From Paragordius varius (taxonomy: Eukaryota; Nematomorpha), in contig OZ176051.1 of NCBI GenBank assembly GCA_964247055.1, positions 5,394,001 through 5,458,000 of the forward strand: 64,000 nt of DNA, read 5' to 3'. The notes beneath the pieces are model-generated. The model saw only the letters and a program-made list of their open reading frames with translations, did no database searches and was not told the DNA's origin. This document shows, one piece after another, positions 35,159 through 49,000 of the stretch. The position numbers and the translations under genes are program-made. The first letter of the stretch is position 1. Each line of letters opens with the position of its first letter.

Positions 35159-38100
35159 TTTAATGTATTTTTTGCAAAAGTGTAATTGGTCTTTCATAAA
35201 TAGAACCATTTTTTAGAGGAGAAATATGATACTTTTGGTAATAACAGATTTTTATTTAATCAGTATTTTTTGAGGAAAAATTATGTATAAAGTATATCGT
35301 TCAACGGAGCTTTTAAAATCTTGTGTCAAGAAAGGTCCCACAAAACATTAAAAATGTACATACATGAATCGCCTTACAAGGAAAACTATTAAAAGATAAT
35401 GTATTTAATAATCGATATTATTTTTAAAATTAATTATTAAATTTTTTTAGGGGCCTAGTGACAGCAGATAACTGTCGTAATTTTTGTCAAACGAGACATA
35501 GTTAATGGTATATTGGGGATGGATGAAATTGCGTGAGGACTTACCAGAGAAGGTAGCTAGATTAAGGTAATTTATATAATTCAAAACTTTTAGATTGTGC
35601 CAACAAATTAACTATATTGTTTGAGAAAAGTGAACATCACTGGAAAACACACGATCTTTTTTATTGAAAATAGTTATGGTATAATAATTTTTAATTAACT
35701 TTTAAGCAGCGTTCTTACACGCATCGCTGCAACAAAGTTGGATGTGACGTGGCAGAAACAGTTTTTATCATTTTTAAACAATATTAAAATAGTTGATTTT
35801 TTTTAAATAATTAACGAATTACATATAATCTTCCCATTATCCTGACCATTAAATGGTTTTATATAAAACATTGTCGCTTTTTGGTTGCTGAGCGGGGCTA
35901 AAATTAGGTGCTAATACAAAAATAACGATCTGATCTGTGAATTAAATATATAACATTTGGGTTAAGTTTTCTGGAAATTTTATTGCCATCATATTTGAAA
36001 CTTTAATAAACCTTATTTTTGGATTAGGAGGCGCTATTATGGAATAATTAAAGGAATGCGCTGTGTTAAGCTCGGGACAAAGTTATTAATGGCCATTTAC
36101 ACTAAATCTTAAACCAAATCTTTCTGTACACTTACAAAATGTAGAATGATGGCTTTGAACCGATTTCCAGAAAGTGTGTTAGCCGATATAAAACTATAAA
36201 GAATATTTTTTATAATGCGTTGTGCGTGGTAGAAATACCTTTTGAAAAACTCCCCAAATATTTTTAAATGGGGTTTTTAAAAAAATAAGTTTTCAAAAAT
36301 TGTGTATTGAAAGAAGGCCCATTAAAATTTATAAAAGAAAGTTTCAATAATTAATGCGTCAAACATTGTTGAGATACATTTTCAAATTAGCGCCTGTGTA
36401 AATCCCCCTTTAAATCACGTTCAAATATAATGTCGCCAAAAAAATCAACGATTTATCGGAAAATATATAAGATCAAATGGATCCAGTTTTTTAGGTACTG
36501 TTAAGCAAAAATTTTAGCAAATATTTTTCCGGCAGGTAGGGCCACTCTATTTTAAATAAGCCATAAAAATAATGTAGCTTTAAAGATTTTTAACCTTTAG
36601 CAATATGGCTTTAACAATGGCAAAATTTATAGTAGGTGTTTTTTAATTAGCCGATTTCCATTTAAAAGAAAGTAATTTGTAATTAATTTTTCGAAAATAA
36701 AACCGTTAAATTCAATAATTAATCTTTCTAAACATATTTTTTTCTGTTTGTTGCTGAAAAAATATAATAGCAATTTACTATTAATCGCGTCGACTTCACA
36801 CAGCGAGGCGCAGACTTATATGGTTATTAAAACAAAATCAAAGGATATCCAAAAAACTTTCCGTTATTTAAGTATTGATGTATACTCACAGCTATATTAT
36901 AAATCTAATGTCACTAAACTTTTCTGTATAATTACTAATAATATGCACGATTTTCGTTTGTTTGAAGATCCATTCTAGTGAAAAACTTTTATAACAACCA
37001 TTTTACAATGGTGTTAAAATAAAAAACGGGTTTATATAAGTTATGAAGGAAATATAATATTGGACCCAAAAAAGATTTCTTCGCCCACTATATCTGAAAA
37101 TAGATTTATAATAATTATTTTGGTTTCACCTTTATTTTTTTTCGCGTTTAACCTCTATGTTAATATCGTATCATTATATTACTCAAATATATAAGTGTAA
37201 AGGATAACAAGGTATTATAGCTATAAAAATACTTATTTTCACGATTTGACCTATCAATATGTTTTAGATAAAGTTAATACACTTTATAGTATTCGATTCA
37301 TATGAACGTTTTAAATTATAAAATAAAAAAAATAGATTTTAAATTTAAATAATAACCTTTTGTAATAATTGTAATTCTTCAAATTACTTTTTATTTCCAA
37401 AAACTCAATATTATTATTATTTATTTACTAAACATAAAAATAATTTCCAAAATATTTTATTTTTGGATAAATAAACATTTCAGAGATGATTGTTTGTCGA
37501 AAAAGGTGTAGATATATTTTTAGGCACAAACAAATTATATGATTAAATTAAAATATTAACAAAGTTAAAAAAAAGTTTATTGAAATCCAATGATTTATTT
37601 AATTTGGAATATGTCATTTAAAAAAATACGTAAATTATCAGCTTTTACCCCATCAGAAAAAAACACGGTTTTCTGATCCAATAGTTTTTGGCTTTTTCAT
37701 TTAGTGCCGCTAATATAATTAATATTATAATTCTATCAGGAAAATTTAAATATTAAATCATTACATAGTCACTAAACGTAATAAAAATAAACCCATTTTT
37801 AATCCAGTTTTAAAAAAATTGTATTATGGATGTTTAACAAGTTGGTTTAATGGAAAGCCTAAATAAATTTTTTTGATCCATTTTACAATTTTATTTGTAA
37901 AAACGGTTATGATTTGTAGATAATGATTGATCAAAAATAATAAATATTTCGATCTACCTGAGCTTATTTCAAAAAAATCGCTCTCTCAATGTAAAAAAAG
38001 GAGATAGGGAGATATATAATATAAGCAAGCAAGTTATTTGAGCCATTAAACACCTCTCTCGTGTGTGTTAGAGATGAACAAAACAAATAAAAATTGAAAT

Positions 38101-38572
38101 TGATTAACGAAAACAAAATTGATTTCGTTTTATTTTGTGTATATTATGTTAAATATTTCTGGAAAGCGTGTATACAATAAGCTATAAAAATTGTACGAAT
38201 TGATAAATGAAAAAAAATAAATTTTGGATAGATAATTATATAATGGTACTTTTAATTAGCAACATCAAATTGTGATTTAAACTAAAATTATTAAAATTTA
38301 AGAAAATATCTTTGATTATCTCTCATTATATTTGGTTTAATTAGCTATATTACCTACCTACTATATATAATTGGGTACTCTTAAATATTAAAACAGTTCC
38401 TTATTAAATATACATCTGATTTATCAATGTGATTGAATACGACGCCGGGTATGTTTTAATTAATTTCTTTCATATATATATTTATATAAAGAAAGAAATG
38501 TTTCCTTTGACATAATCCAAATAATACTATCAACTGATTCACAAAAATTATTGTAAAGAGCCTGTTTTGTCT
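35159..38572. other. AT-rich intergenic stretch upstream of the Maf gene
   Basis: No gene is supported. A 76-codon plus-strand frame at 36748-36978 is open but has no recognisable feature. Confidence 0.5.
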
Positions 38573-38790
38573 CTAAAGCACGGGTACCCTACACGCAATA
38601 TGTATGGCCCGCAGATTTGTCATAATTTGCGAAAATATGCCCACTAAATTTGGGAAAAATTGATATTTCTTAAACATTTTTTGAGTTAGTCTATCAATTT
38701 GTCAAAACCTACTATCCTCCGGTTTTTCTGAGTCAAAAAATGCAGCCCGCGAAGCCGTTTGTGTTAAACACGCCTGCTTTAAAGCAGCGC
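38573..38790. mobile_element. hAT-like short repeat with TGGCCCGC-type ends
   Basis: The left part reads TAAAGCACGGGTACCCTACA then TATGGCCCGCAGA. The right part, reverse-complemented, reads TAAAGCAGGCGTG and GCTTCGCGGGCTGC. The inner sequence 'gtctatcaatttgtcaaaacctac' resembles the copy at 42600-42640. It lies about 650 bp upstream of the Maf start. Confidence 0.55.
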
Positions 38791-38845
38791 TTGTTTATTA
38801 ATTGGAAGACTTATTTATTATCTTAAATTTTTAAATTTTAGGGAT

Positions 38846-38847
<2 letters not shown>

Positions 38848-38876
<29 letters not shown>
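38848..38876. repeat. (TA)n microsatellite upstream of the Maf gene
   Basis: A run of about 14 TA dinucleotides. Confidence 0.9.
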
Positions 38877-38881
<5 letters not shown>

Positions 38882-39392
38882 ATGTATATATTGGAATTAT
38901 CGTTCAAAGTCTAAAAATTCGAAATGCCTTTTTAATGACGGAATAGGAAATTAACTTCAAAAAGGTGGATAATTTTTCGATGAAATCAAGATAAACTACC
39001 AATTTAACAATGTCGACCTTTGGCGAAGGGTTTTAACCTAAAATTTTAATTTACAATCAAAAAGTTTTAAGAGTGTTTTTTATGTTTAATATGAAGAGAC
39101 ATTCTTATCCTTTTAATTTTTTAAAGTTTGTTTGACCAGAATAAGAGAGTGTGACGATGAATGAGTATCGCGCCTCTTTATTTTTGATATAATTAGATAA
39201 TACTACTACCTCCGAATCACGATTATTTTGAGACGATATTAGGTAAAGAAACAGGTATATAATTAAAATAATGAAATTCATTCAAAGTTCAAAGCATTTT
39301 ACACCATGAAAAAAAACGTTTTATAATATGTATCGATATAAATTAGGACTATTTTTAAATATATATTTTAGATAGTTTTGATAATCATTCTA

Positions 39393-39424
39393 TTTGTGTT
39401 TTAAGCAGAATGGAAAAGCCCTAG
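39393..39424 (+). promoter_or_regulatory. Possible 5'UTR splice acceptor and 4-codon upstream ORF of the Maf gene
   Basis: TTTGTGTTTTAAGCAG looks like a 3' splice site, so a 5'UTR intron may end at about 39408. Two bases later an ATG opens a four-codon uORF (MEKP, stop TAG at 39422-39424), 21 bases before the main start. A uORF this close could lower translation. Both readings are inference from motif and spacing. Confidence 0.35.
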
Positions 39425-39445
39425 TCTCATTTCTAAAAGCCTAAT

Positions 39446-42166
39446 ATGGAAGAAGAGTCTGAAGAATCCTCTTTTTCTTGTGACTTTTCCAATGATCAAA
39501 ATGTAAATCATATTCAATCATCCCTAAATAATAGCGTATCGTTTTCTAAAGAATTAAACCAAAGTCCTTCATCTAATGAAATTGTGGATGGATGTAAAAA
39601 TGTAGATAATATGTGCGATAAATCCAATAATTCTTGTGCAGTTAATAATCAAGAAAGACCAGAAGAAGAATACGACACATTGGATGAAGCATCACCTCAT
39701 AACATCAATCAATTAAATGCAAATTCATGTAATATAGTACCCGAAATTACCGATTACACTGTTTCCATATCCCCCCAAATAGACTATAAAACCAACCCAT
39801 ACAACATAGAAAATTTGTCCGTTTCCAACGATATTTTCAACATACATACGAAAGATCCTGTTGAAACTCAGGATAATTCTATGAATTCATCCAAAATTTC
39901 TGTAATGAACACAGACACATATTTTCTTGATATTCAATATTCCGAGGCGAATCCGCTCATACAATCCGATGAATTTTTAGGACATCAATGTGATTTTCTT
40001 ATCCCCATATCAGACCCTACTGACACATCAATCAACAACACAAATCATACGAAAAATGGCAGCATAGATGATCAATGTAAAAAGATGTTTAACCAATTGC
40101 TAAGTATAACAAATCAATCCTGCCCTATGAACGAAGAAAATCATTTTCCTGAAGATAATGGGCCACTAATTTTTTCAAAGACACAATTTGAAACACACAG
40201 TCCACCACAATTACTTAGCCCCGATTTATCACATATTCAACCTATGGAAGGCAGTATAGCCGGTGTATTTAATGAGAACAATGAAATAAATTTTGATCAG
40301 CGCGTTTTGAATAATGAATTTTATGATAAAAATAATTATGAAAAAGGAGGGGAACCCATAAAACAATTACATGTAAACGATGTATTATTCAATGAAACGG
40401 TTGATGGCGTAAGATCTCCAAAAAATAATTTATTCCCTGCAAACACAGATTGTGATCATGCGCACAAATACAATGTTTTTAGCAATCACAATGATTCCAA
40501 TCATTTATCGACGGAAAACTGTTCTAAGGGTTGGAATATCTTTGAACCATCTCCGTATTTAGATATGCTTTTAGGGTTACCGGCACAACATTCCTCAAAA
40601 GTGATTACGCCATTCATATACAATTCCGAACCTTATTCATCTTCTCAACTCATTTGTCCAAACCTAATTTCTGTCACATCTCAAGACGAATTATCAGTAC
40701 CTTCATACACACCTTTTGGACCACCTAATAATGATACTTTTGAATCAAATATTGATGCAAATTCCATATCGAATATATCCTTAAATCTTCCAAATAGTGC
40801 TACAGTCTTATCAGAGTTGGGTAAAAACTCAGTAATTGAAAATAATAACTCTTTGCCAATATCCATAAACCAAAGATTATTGCCAATGATGAATTCGGAT
40901 AATTCGACCCCCTTTAATATATCTTCAAGTAACAACATCCTAAGTAATCTAAAAGACCAATATAAAATTGTCAATCACACAAACATTAATAAAGGCGAAA
41001 ATTTGAATCCAGACACGGATTTTAATGATTTTGTTGATAGAAATGTTGATAAGTTTTCTGATGGCGATGGCGGTGATATTGAGGATAGCAGCGAAACTGA
41101 AAATCCATACAAAAATGATCTCTTTCTCCAAAATTATAGAATTCCCCCATCTAAGAACAACCGCATAAAAAATAATCAAAAAATTGGAAAATCTTTAAAT
41201 AATAATAATAAGGTCGTAACTAACAACACAAATAAAAATATAAATTATCCCAAGTATTTCCAAAATAACAGCCAAAATTTTACAACGCACAATAATAACA
41301 TTAATAAGTTAACTAATTTGGCATCCTATAATATGGTAAACTGTATCAAAGTTGGATCAGAAAGCTTGAACCAAACTCAAACAATAATTATCCAAGATGA
41401 TACCGAAAAAATTAAGCATTATGAAGAGGATACTATCACGTCTCCAAAAGATCATTTTTATAATCATAATGTAATTATCAATGATAACCAGGTGCCATCA
41501 AATAATTACAATCAGTACGGTGAAGAAGGCGGTTCCTCATCCTTTTCATCATCGTTTTACGATTCACCCGCCACTGGAAAATTACATGATTTGGTAGGAG
41601 GCAGTACTGATCCACATGCATCCGAAAATTGTTTAATAAATATTGCATTGTCAACCGATAATTCAATAAATAACCTTTCGAATCGATGCTTGTTTCGAAC
41701 AAATATCAATCACGCGGAAGCAAAAAATGACCCCCACCAATTCAGAAATAATTTTGCCGGTGGTGGTACGAATATGTGTTACACAGCCACATATAATGAA
41801 AATAATTACCGGAAAGAATACAATAATAATCCTGAAAGTATAAATAGCAGTTTGGACAATACAGAATATCTGGGACCTGCAATCACCGACAAAGAACTCA
41901 TTAATATAACTGTAAGAGATTTAAATCAACGATTACACGGTAAATCGAGAGAAGAAATCAATATATTTAAACAGAAACGGCGAACGCTCAAAAATCGGTG
42001 TTATGCTCAAAGTAGTCGACTAAGACGAATGAAAATGAAAAAGGACCTAGAAACGCGAAATCAACTTTTGCTCCAGGAAACTAAAATGTTAAAATCAGAA
42101 ATCGAGGTTCTTAGAAGCGAGCTAGCCTATTATAAAAACCGTTACTTCCAAGATGTAAATAAATAG
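39446..42166 (+). CDS. MAF: Large Maf-type bZIP transcription factor (906 aa, single exon)
   Basis: Maf factors bind MARE sites as dimers through an extended homology region (EHR), a basic region and a leucine zipper. All three are at the C-terminus: EHR about 816-835 ([17 protein letters not shown]), basic region about 843-865 ([20 protein letters not shown]) and heptad leucines from about 868 to 900. The first 800 residues are low-complexity, rich in Asn/Ser/Asp with an acidic start ([14 protein letters not shown]), in the place of the activation domain of large Mafs; no small Maf is this long. Vertebrate large Mafs are 300-400 aa and often single-exon, so the intronless structure is expected but the length is not. 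The usual NRGYAQSCR core reads NRCYAQSSR here, changing a Gly and the basic-region Cys. AATAAA lies at 42296. Confidence 0.93.
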   Translation: MEEESEESSFSCDFSNDQNVNHIQSSLNNSVSFSKELNQSPSSNEIVDGCKNVDNMCDKSNNSCAVNNQERPEEEYDTLDEASPHNINQLNANSCNIVPEITDYTVSISPQIDYKTNPYNIENLSVSNDIFNIHTKDPVETQDNSMNSSKISVMNTDTYFLDIQYSEANPLIQSDEFLGHQCDFLIPISDPTDTSINNTNHTKNGSIDDQCKKMFNQLLSITNQSCPMNEENHFPEDNGPLIFSKTQFETHSPPQLLSPDLSHIQPMEGSIAGVFNENNEINFDQRVLNNEFYDKNNYEKGGEPIKQLHVNDVLFNETVDGVRSPKNNLFPANTDCDHAHKYNVFSNHNDSNHLSTENCSKGWNIFEPSPYLDMLLGLPAQHSSKVITPFIYNSEPYSSSQLICPNLISVTSQDELSVPSYTPFGPPNNDTFESNIDANSISNISLNLPNSATVLSELGKNSVIENNNSLPISINQRLLPMMNSDNSTPFNISSSNNILSNLKDQYKIVNHTNINKGENLNPDTDFNDFVDRNVDKFSDGDGGDIEDSSETENPYKNDLFLQNYRIPPSKNNRIKNNQKIGKSLNNNNKVVTNNTNKNINYPKYFQNNSQNFTTHNNNINKLTNLASYNMVNCIKVGSESLNQTQTIIIQDDTEKIKHYEEDTITSPKDHFYNHNVIINDNQVPSNNYNQYGEEGGSSSFSSSFYDSPATGKLHDLVGGSTDPHASENCLINIALSTDNSINNLSNRCLFRTNINHAEAKNDPHQFRNNFAGGGTNMCYTATYNENNYRKEYNNNPESINSSLDNTEYLGPAITDKELINITVRDLNQRLHGKSREEINIFKQKRRTLKNRCYAQSSRLRRMKMKKDLETRNQLLLQETKMLKSEIEVLRSELAYYKNRYFQDVNK

Positions 42167-42295
42167 CAGTTGTTTTTACGCATTTTATGCATTTTGATAT
42201 ATTTTTATTAATTTTTGTTATATATTTACGATAACTATTTATAATTTAATAATTATGAAAGACAACCTATGCATTCACCCAATTAAGATTTGCTC

Positions 42296-42301
42296 AATAA
42301 A
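42296..42301 (+). promoter_or_regulatory. Candidate polyadenylation signal of the Maf gene
   Basis: AATAAA lies 130 bases past the stop codon, in the sequence TGCTCAATAAATATATG. It is supported by position only. Confidence 0.45.
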
Positions 42302-42456
42302 TATATGTGATTTTATTACTAAACCATTATTATCTATGTAATTATTTGTTAAAATTTTAAAATTATGGCATTAAGGAAAATCGATTTCAAAATCTGAGTA
42401 AATGGAAGTTACGTCGCCTTTGAGAATGAAGGCCTATAGTTGATTTTAGAGAAACA

Positions 42457-42770
42457 AACGGTAAATATTAAATTATGGTTCATTTAGCTTTAAATTAAGG
42501 GTATTTAACACGTGGCCCGTGAAAAATTTTATCACAATTTGCATAAATATGATGATAAAATCTTAATAAAATTTATATTTCTTAAATTTTTTTTAATACG
42601 TCTATCCAATTGGCAAGAACTAGACAAAATTATATTGTGATTGCATTTTACAATCTTATGTTTAAAATCGAATAAATTATTTATATATATTTCAGATGCG
42701 GCCCGCTGGTTTATTTGAGTCAAAAATGCCGACCGCAAAACCATTAGTTCCGGACATCGTTGCTTATTAA
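42457..42770. mobile_element. hAT-like short repeat
   Basis: CACGTGGCCCGTG at the left and ATGCGGCCCGCTGG near the right flank an AT-rich interior. The right 170 bp match 2825-2995. The 86-codon minus-strand frame that crosses it is not a gene. Confidence 0.6.
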
Positions 42771-42984
42771 AATTAAAACATCTAAAATGCAAAATTCGAG
42801 TTATTTAAAATATTGTACTAATATTTTAAGGGTTTTTACGATGTAGAAGTCGACGATAAAGAATATTCGCAATAAAACCTCAGTTTGAAACAAACACATA
42901 TGATTAACTTGTGCGGTTCTGATATGGATAATAGATATTATTATACATTTAGATAAAAATATTTTGGGAATTTTTTAGAGCATG

Positions 42985-43275
42985 GATGTCCAAGAATAAT
43001 AGCTTCACGGGCCGCATTTTCGCGGTTAAATAATCCGACGGACTGCATTCGCAAAATATGTGGGCATTTACAAATTAGATTTAAAATATAAAGCTATAAA
43101 ATATACTAATTATTTTAATATTTTTTGTTAGTTCATTGCCAAATTTGGTTTAGGAAGTTTGTTTAACAGAATGAGTTTTACTTAGATTTCGTATAATTTT
43201 GTAATTGAAACTTCTCGTGGGCCGTAGAGACATTTTGGGGCCGCATGCGGCTCTAAAATTGATTTTTTATGGCCC
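42985..43275. mobile_element. hAT-like short repeat, divergent copy
   Basis: It is bounded by TTCACGGGCCGCATTTTCGC on the left and GTGGGCCGTAGAGACATTTT then GGGGCCGCATGCGGC on the right. The interior contains 'tttgttagttcattgccaaattt', resembling the 38660-38700 copy. Confidence 0.55.
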
Positions 43276-44786
43276 TAGAATATTTATTATATTTTGATAT
43301 ACCTATTTGGAGTTAAATATCTGCAAATATACTAGGCTATACATTGGAATATTTTTTTAGTCTTTTGATTTTTTTGGTGAGTACCACTGGTATAAACTGT
43401 ATATTTTTAAATTTTTATGTATAATAATTTTTAATTAAATAAATATACACTTTTATTTGCAAAAACTGAAAATTGCAATCAATGCTCAAAAATAATTATA
43501 TTTAAGCTGCTGCCAATTATCCAAAAAATTAATTTTCTTGCTAAATAGGTGGACCTATAATTTCCACACTAGAGGCTAGTATATCATCAATGCCACCTTC
43601 AGTTAGGGAGCTATACGACTAACCTTTTGATGGTTTTAATTTAAAAAACAGATCGGTTATAAAGCCAGGTAATTTATTATACGAAAGAAAGTAATTATTG
43701 AAAATAAAAAGGCCGTAACACTTCTAGTACAACAAGTTATAAATGCCACAATCGCAAATATATGTTACATATGGATAAATATATTTTATAATGGTAATAT
43801 ATGCAAATAAAATTGTTGTATCAAGAAATAAATATTATCAAAGGAGCGATTATTAATTTAGCATATATGCTTATTAGTAGCGAAACTCTAGATTAATAAA
43901 TGTTGTTCCGATCCAATTAACTGTTTCGGCATTCAAGAATAGGTTGATTTGCTTTTAAACACAAGAATTACAGAATTTTGTTTTATTATAAAATAATTTT
44001 AACAGATAATCAAAATTGTTCTTTGGGTATCCGATTCTATCTAGCAGATTCTCCATACCAGGAGCCTAGTAAGGATATCTTAAAGTGTGTGTGTATATAA
44101 CCTCGGGCACTATAAATTAAGGGGTGCCGAATTTTAAAATCTAATTTAAGCTTATGTTCGTTTTTTAACACCCATCATTTAGAAACTGAAATTAAAAACT
44201 CTCGATTAAACCCTAAAAAATATCTTTTAGGTCCATTTACTTATGATATTATTTGTCTATGTTATCACGTGATGGCTGAAAACCAAAATGTGAGTTTTTA
44301 AATAGTTAAAGGTGAACGCTTCTAAGATAATGGAGAATATGCTTATAATTGGTAAAGGCACAGAAAGTGGCATACACAATAGTTGGTTAAACAATATTGA
44401 AATACCACATAAAATCTAAATTATTTATAATATATTTGTTTGTTCCCATGTGAATAGTGTAAAGTAATCAGACTTACATTTGCGAGTAATGTTGATTGGG
44501 AAAATGTGTATAATAAAAACTATTTATTCAGTAACATATGGTTAAATTTGTCATATTATAGCGGTCAGAGGAGTCACGGAAATATACATGTCTTTGCCAT
44601 ATGATTTTATTTAAGAAACTCTTATTCACTAAATATTAGTAACTAAATACTTTGATTATCTCTTATTAGTAATTATAGAAACCAAAATTTAGACCACCAA
44701 GATATTGGGACCAATATATTTACTTTCCTGAGATAAAATTTGAGGTAGGACAATATTAAACCTATATAATTTTATTCTTTACCGAA

Positions 44787-44856
<70 letters not shown>

Positions 44857-46018
44857 GATTTTAGAAAATATATTTTATTAAGTTATTATGATATGTATCA
44901 ACCCATAAAAATTATATTCCACAAAAAATATTCTTATATGACAAGGCCTGAATTATGTTATAAACTCATTCCCCATTATATAATTTTATATAGACAGCTA
45001 TCAACTCGTTTAAAAACTGATCCCCTATATACTTTTACCAGTTAATTTTTATAACTAGAATTATTACATATAACTAAAAATATATTATTTTATTAAGTAA
45101 CATTGTAATTTAAGTTCATTCCGCATGTATACTAAAGGTTCATTTTTTATCATGAACTTTCACATTTTAACCATAAAATAATTGTTTTTAATCTAATTAG
45201 TTAGATGGATGGTATGCTCTGAAATGCTGTAAAGCGGTTAACGCAAAATAATTTTAAATAATTAGATATTGGTAAACTAATATTGATTCCAATAGGACCT
45301 GATAATAATATGGAATGCAATAATTATTTTAATTATAAATAAGATTAAAAAATTATAAAAAAATAAATAACTGTATTTTTGACATTGTGCGACACAAATT
45401 TGGGTCAAAAAATAAATACATGCGATAGCTAGAAACCTCAGGATAATGAATATTGATATAATAAATGTGGTTAAAATATTAGAAAAATAATTAATTTGAT
45501 TTTACTCTAATTACCCCAAATTAAAAATCGCATTTTCATCGTACATTAGGCCAAATAAAATAAGTACAATAGAGGGAAACGCGTTAACTAGATTTTAGTT
45601 ATCAATATGTGTCATAAATCATAAACGGAAAAGGTTAATGATAAGAAATACTCAGAACATCCTTGAAAGACTTACAAATTAAAGCTACAGTAAAGTTTAA
45701 GGCTTTATTATATAAAATTATTTATTTAATGATGATTGGTTGTGACCATGTTAAAAATGGAACGGTACAATAACCATTATAAATTTACTACTTTTCGAAT
45801 GATTATTGTAAAAATAAATACACATACAATGATTTGTTCATAAAAAATGATTTAAATAAAAATATATTATTGTCGTCAAGAAATAATCTAAATAAAAATT
45901 TTGAAAAAAATGGAAAAAAATAAATGCAAATGCCATGAACAAATGCCATATATTAACATCGTTATAGAGATAAAAACAGAGTATTATTAAATGCAAATTA
46001 TCAAAAATTGGGATGAAA
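43276..46018. other. AT-rich spacer between the convergent Maf and LRCH genes
   Basis: No gene is recognised. A long (TA)n tract occupies about 44787-44853, the longest simple repeat in the window. Confidence 0.6.
44787..44853. repeat. (TA)n microsatellite, about 65 bp
   Basis: Uninterrupted alternating T and A lies between TATTTA flanks. Confidence 0.97.
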
Positions 46019-49000
46019 TTATTTTTTAATAGGAGGAGGGCCTTTAATTTTGGACGATTGCGCATAATTTTGATTGGAATTATTAATACATGTGTTATTG
46101 AACGAAGTTTTCAGAAATTTACCAGGGGTATGATTAGAGCCTCCATTTATATTTTGTTTAATTTTAGTGCCATTAGAGGAAAATAGCGTTAAAGGAGAAG
46201 GGGATATTCTGTGTTTTGACATTATTAAACTGTTATTATTATTCGGCAATAGAGTAGTAGTATTTGTTTCATGCGAAGAAAGAGGAGTTGGCGATGATTT
46301 TAATTGTTGATTATTAAAAGTATTAAAAGATGTCGGGCTAGGTGATTTGCAATTAGTAGCTATGGCTTTAACACTACTTTTGCTTGCGAGATTAGTGGGT
46401 AATATTTGATGATTGTTTGAGCCAGTTCCAAAGCCATTATTACAAATTTTATTACTAAAATTGTTTTTGTAATTATAATGACTTATAGCATTTGGTGGTG
46501 ATGTACAGGAACTTAAATTAAAGGTTGGATTATCAAAAGCCCCCTCCGCCTCTACTGTAACAGCGTTAGGATGTTTAGTTTCGACGTGAGAATTTTTGAC
46601 TGAAACTGATAACATACTCCCTGATAAAGATGAGCACCTTGTTGTAGTATAGCTATTGCATGATGAAGATGAAAATATGATGGATTTATTGTTTGCAGAG
46701 GGGAAACATTTAGAATTGGTACTGATTATTAATAAATTTCCAATATGTTTGCTATTTGACATTTTTGGCGATTGACAGGTTTTTGTCATACCAACATTAC
46801 TAACGCTTGAAATATTATTTTGGGTAGTACCACTTAAATTTAATAAACTACTCGTTTTGCTATGAGAGTTAATATGCGATGATGTAATAGCAGATACTTT
46901 GGACTCGAGTTTAATATTAACCGAACTGTTTAGTTGGTTAATATTATTTGGATTCGATAAATTAGATTTAGCAGTAGTCGTTGTTAATTGAGTCAATATA
47001 GATAAAATGCGTGAATTTATTTCGGGGCGTCCCTCAATAATAAGCTCTTGAATGTTGTTAGTACAATCAATAATCTATTACAAAAAAGATATATATATAT
47101 ATAAAATAGTATCAAGGTTAAAACAATAAAATTACAATGCCTAACTAAAGAAGGACGCCACCAAAATATACTTAATATATAAAATATAAATGTCGAAATA
47201 TATGATAAAATATATGGGTGGGAATGAGCTTAAACATGCATTGACAAGTTGTATTGTAAAATTTGACATAATTCGTGTTAATGATTAGTATACAATATGT
47301 GGTTTATAATAACCCAAGTAAAAACATGTTAAAATTAGCAATAAAACACATAAAATGGTAATGAAATGATCCCTAAAATCACTACAAGCCAAAGGATTAA
47401 AAGTTTGAGCAAAATGCTTAGTTTGTTTTGGTGGGTCATTACATAAAAAGTATAACTCTAAATTTTTTAAAATATCATATATTATTGGAATTGTAGTATT
47501 CCAAACTGTTTGAGAACCGTTATCACATAATAATGCCTCCAAATTGTTGTCAAAACTCTGAATAATTATCAAAAAAATATATTTTTTGATCATTTATTCA
47601 TCAATTGGCAAATGAAAGCGATTTTTAATTTAGTAAAAAATAATATAAATTTTATTTAAATAAAAATTATTATTGCTATATAGTTAAAATTTCTTATTAA
47701 ATATCAATTATATATCATCTAAAATACAGCTTTACGAAAATTATTTATTGCAGAAAGAGCCACTTAAAATGTGATCAAATCATTTTTTTAATGCAAAAAT
47801 AAACTTGTAAAACAATTAATTACTTCAGGTATTTGCAATTGTTTACAGGCACCAATAAAATTATCCACGTTTCTTCGACATTTAGCCATCGGTAACTTTG
47901 GCTATTTATTATTAAATGTAATAAAAGATTATTAAAATATAAATAAAGCTTTTTATACGGACAAAACGTAAAAATATATAAAGACAAACATTTTTTTTCT
48001 AAAACCATACTTTGCATCTTGATTTTTTTCAATATAACTAATTGTTTAAAATGACAAAATATGAAATAGAAATATCTATTACTAACAAAATCAATTCTAT
48101 AGTTTACATTTGTAACAAAATAGCTTATATGGGAAGATTAAGGTTTTAAAAACTATGGTTGTCTTTTAGATAAAAATATTTGTCTTTATATTATCACGTT
48201 TTGTCCGTATAATTTCATTTTTTTACTGTATATGCAATATAATAATATTGATTAAATAAATATATTCATTCGGGTGCATAACTATTTTAGCTGTAGCCTG
48301 GAATCAAAAGAGACTTGATATAAATTGCATGTAATAAACAAAATAATATGAAAAAAATTAACGAGCTAGTATTTTTATGGATTGTTTTTTCTTTTGAAAT
48401 TTGTTTAAACCTAAATTAAAAAGATCAAAATGCTCTATACCATAGTTTTTGATGGCACATGTATGGTTAAGATTGAGTGCGGACGTATCACATTAAAATA
48501 TTGACAAAGGTAAACACCATCACTAAGTTGTTGAATAATATCACGATCGTTCGGTAGAGTTATCTTTAAACGATTCTCAATCATCTAAATAAAAAATTTT
48601 TTTAAAGTTAAAATATAACAGACATTATTTAAATTTAAAGCGTAAATGTATAAAGTAAAAGACTGTTTTTACTCATAAAAAGCATCAACTTTAAAAATTT
48701 AAGCAATGTTAACGTTAAAAATCAATTGGAGTCTATAAGATTGGGATTATAAATATTGGGGCAAGATACTCGTTTTGGCTAAAACAAAAAAAATAGTTAA
48801 AATTCCGAAATAATTTCATTTTGCTTTTTAGTGTTGCGGTTCCATTATTTATAAAACAACTTTTCATTTAAATATTTTTTGCCTCATAAAAATGTTATGG
48901 ATAAAATAGAATCTTGAGATTTTATATAGTTAAAACAAGACCCAAAAGCATTTATTGTAAGGGAATAAAATACCTCTTTCAACTTCAAAGCTATTTTACG

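Noticed and set aside
40681-41702. Minus-strand frames of 74-97 codons (40681-40974, 40949-41179, 41478-41702)
   Set aside because: They are antisense shadows of the Maf coding exon, which has clear bZIP conservation on the plus strand.
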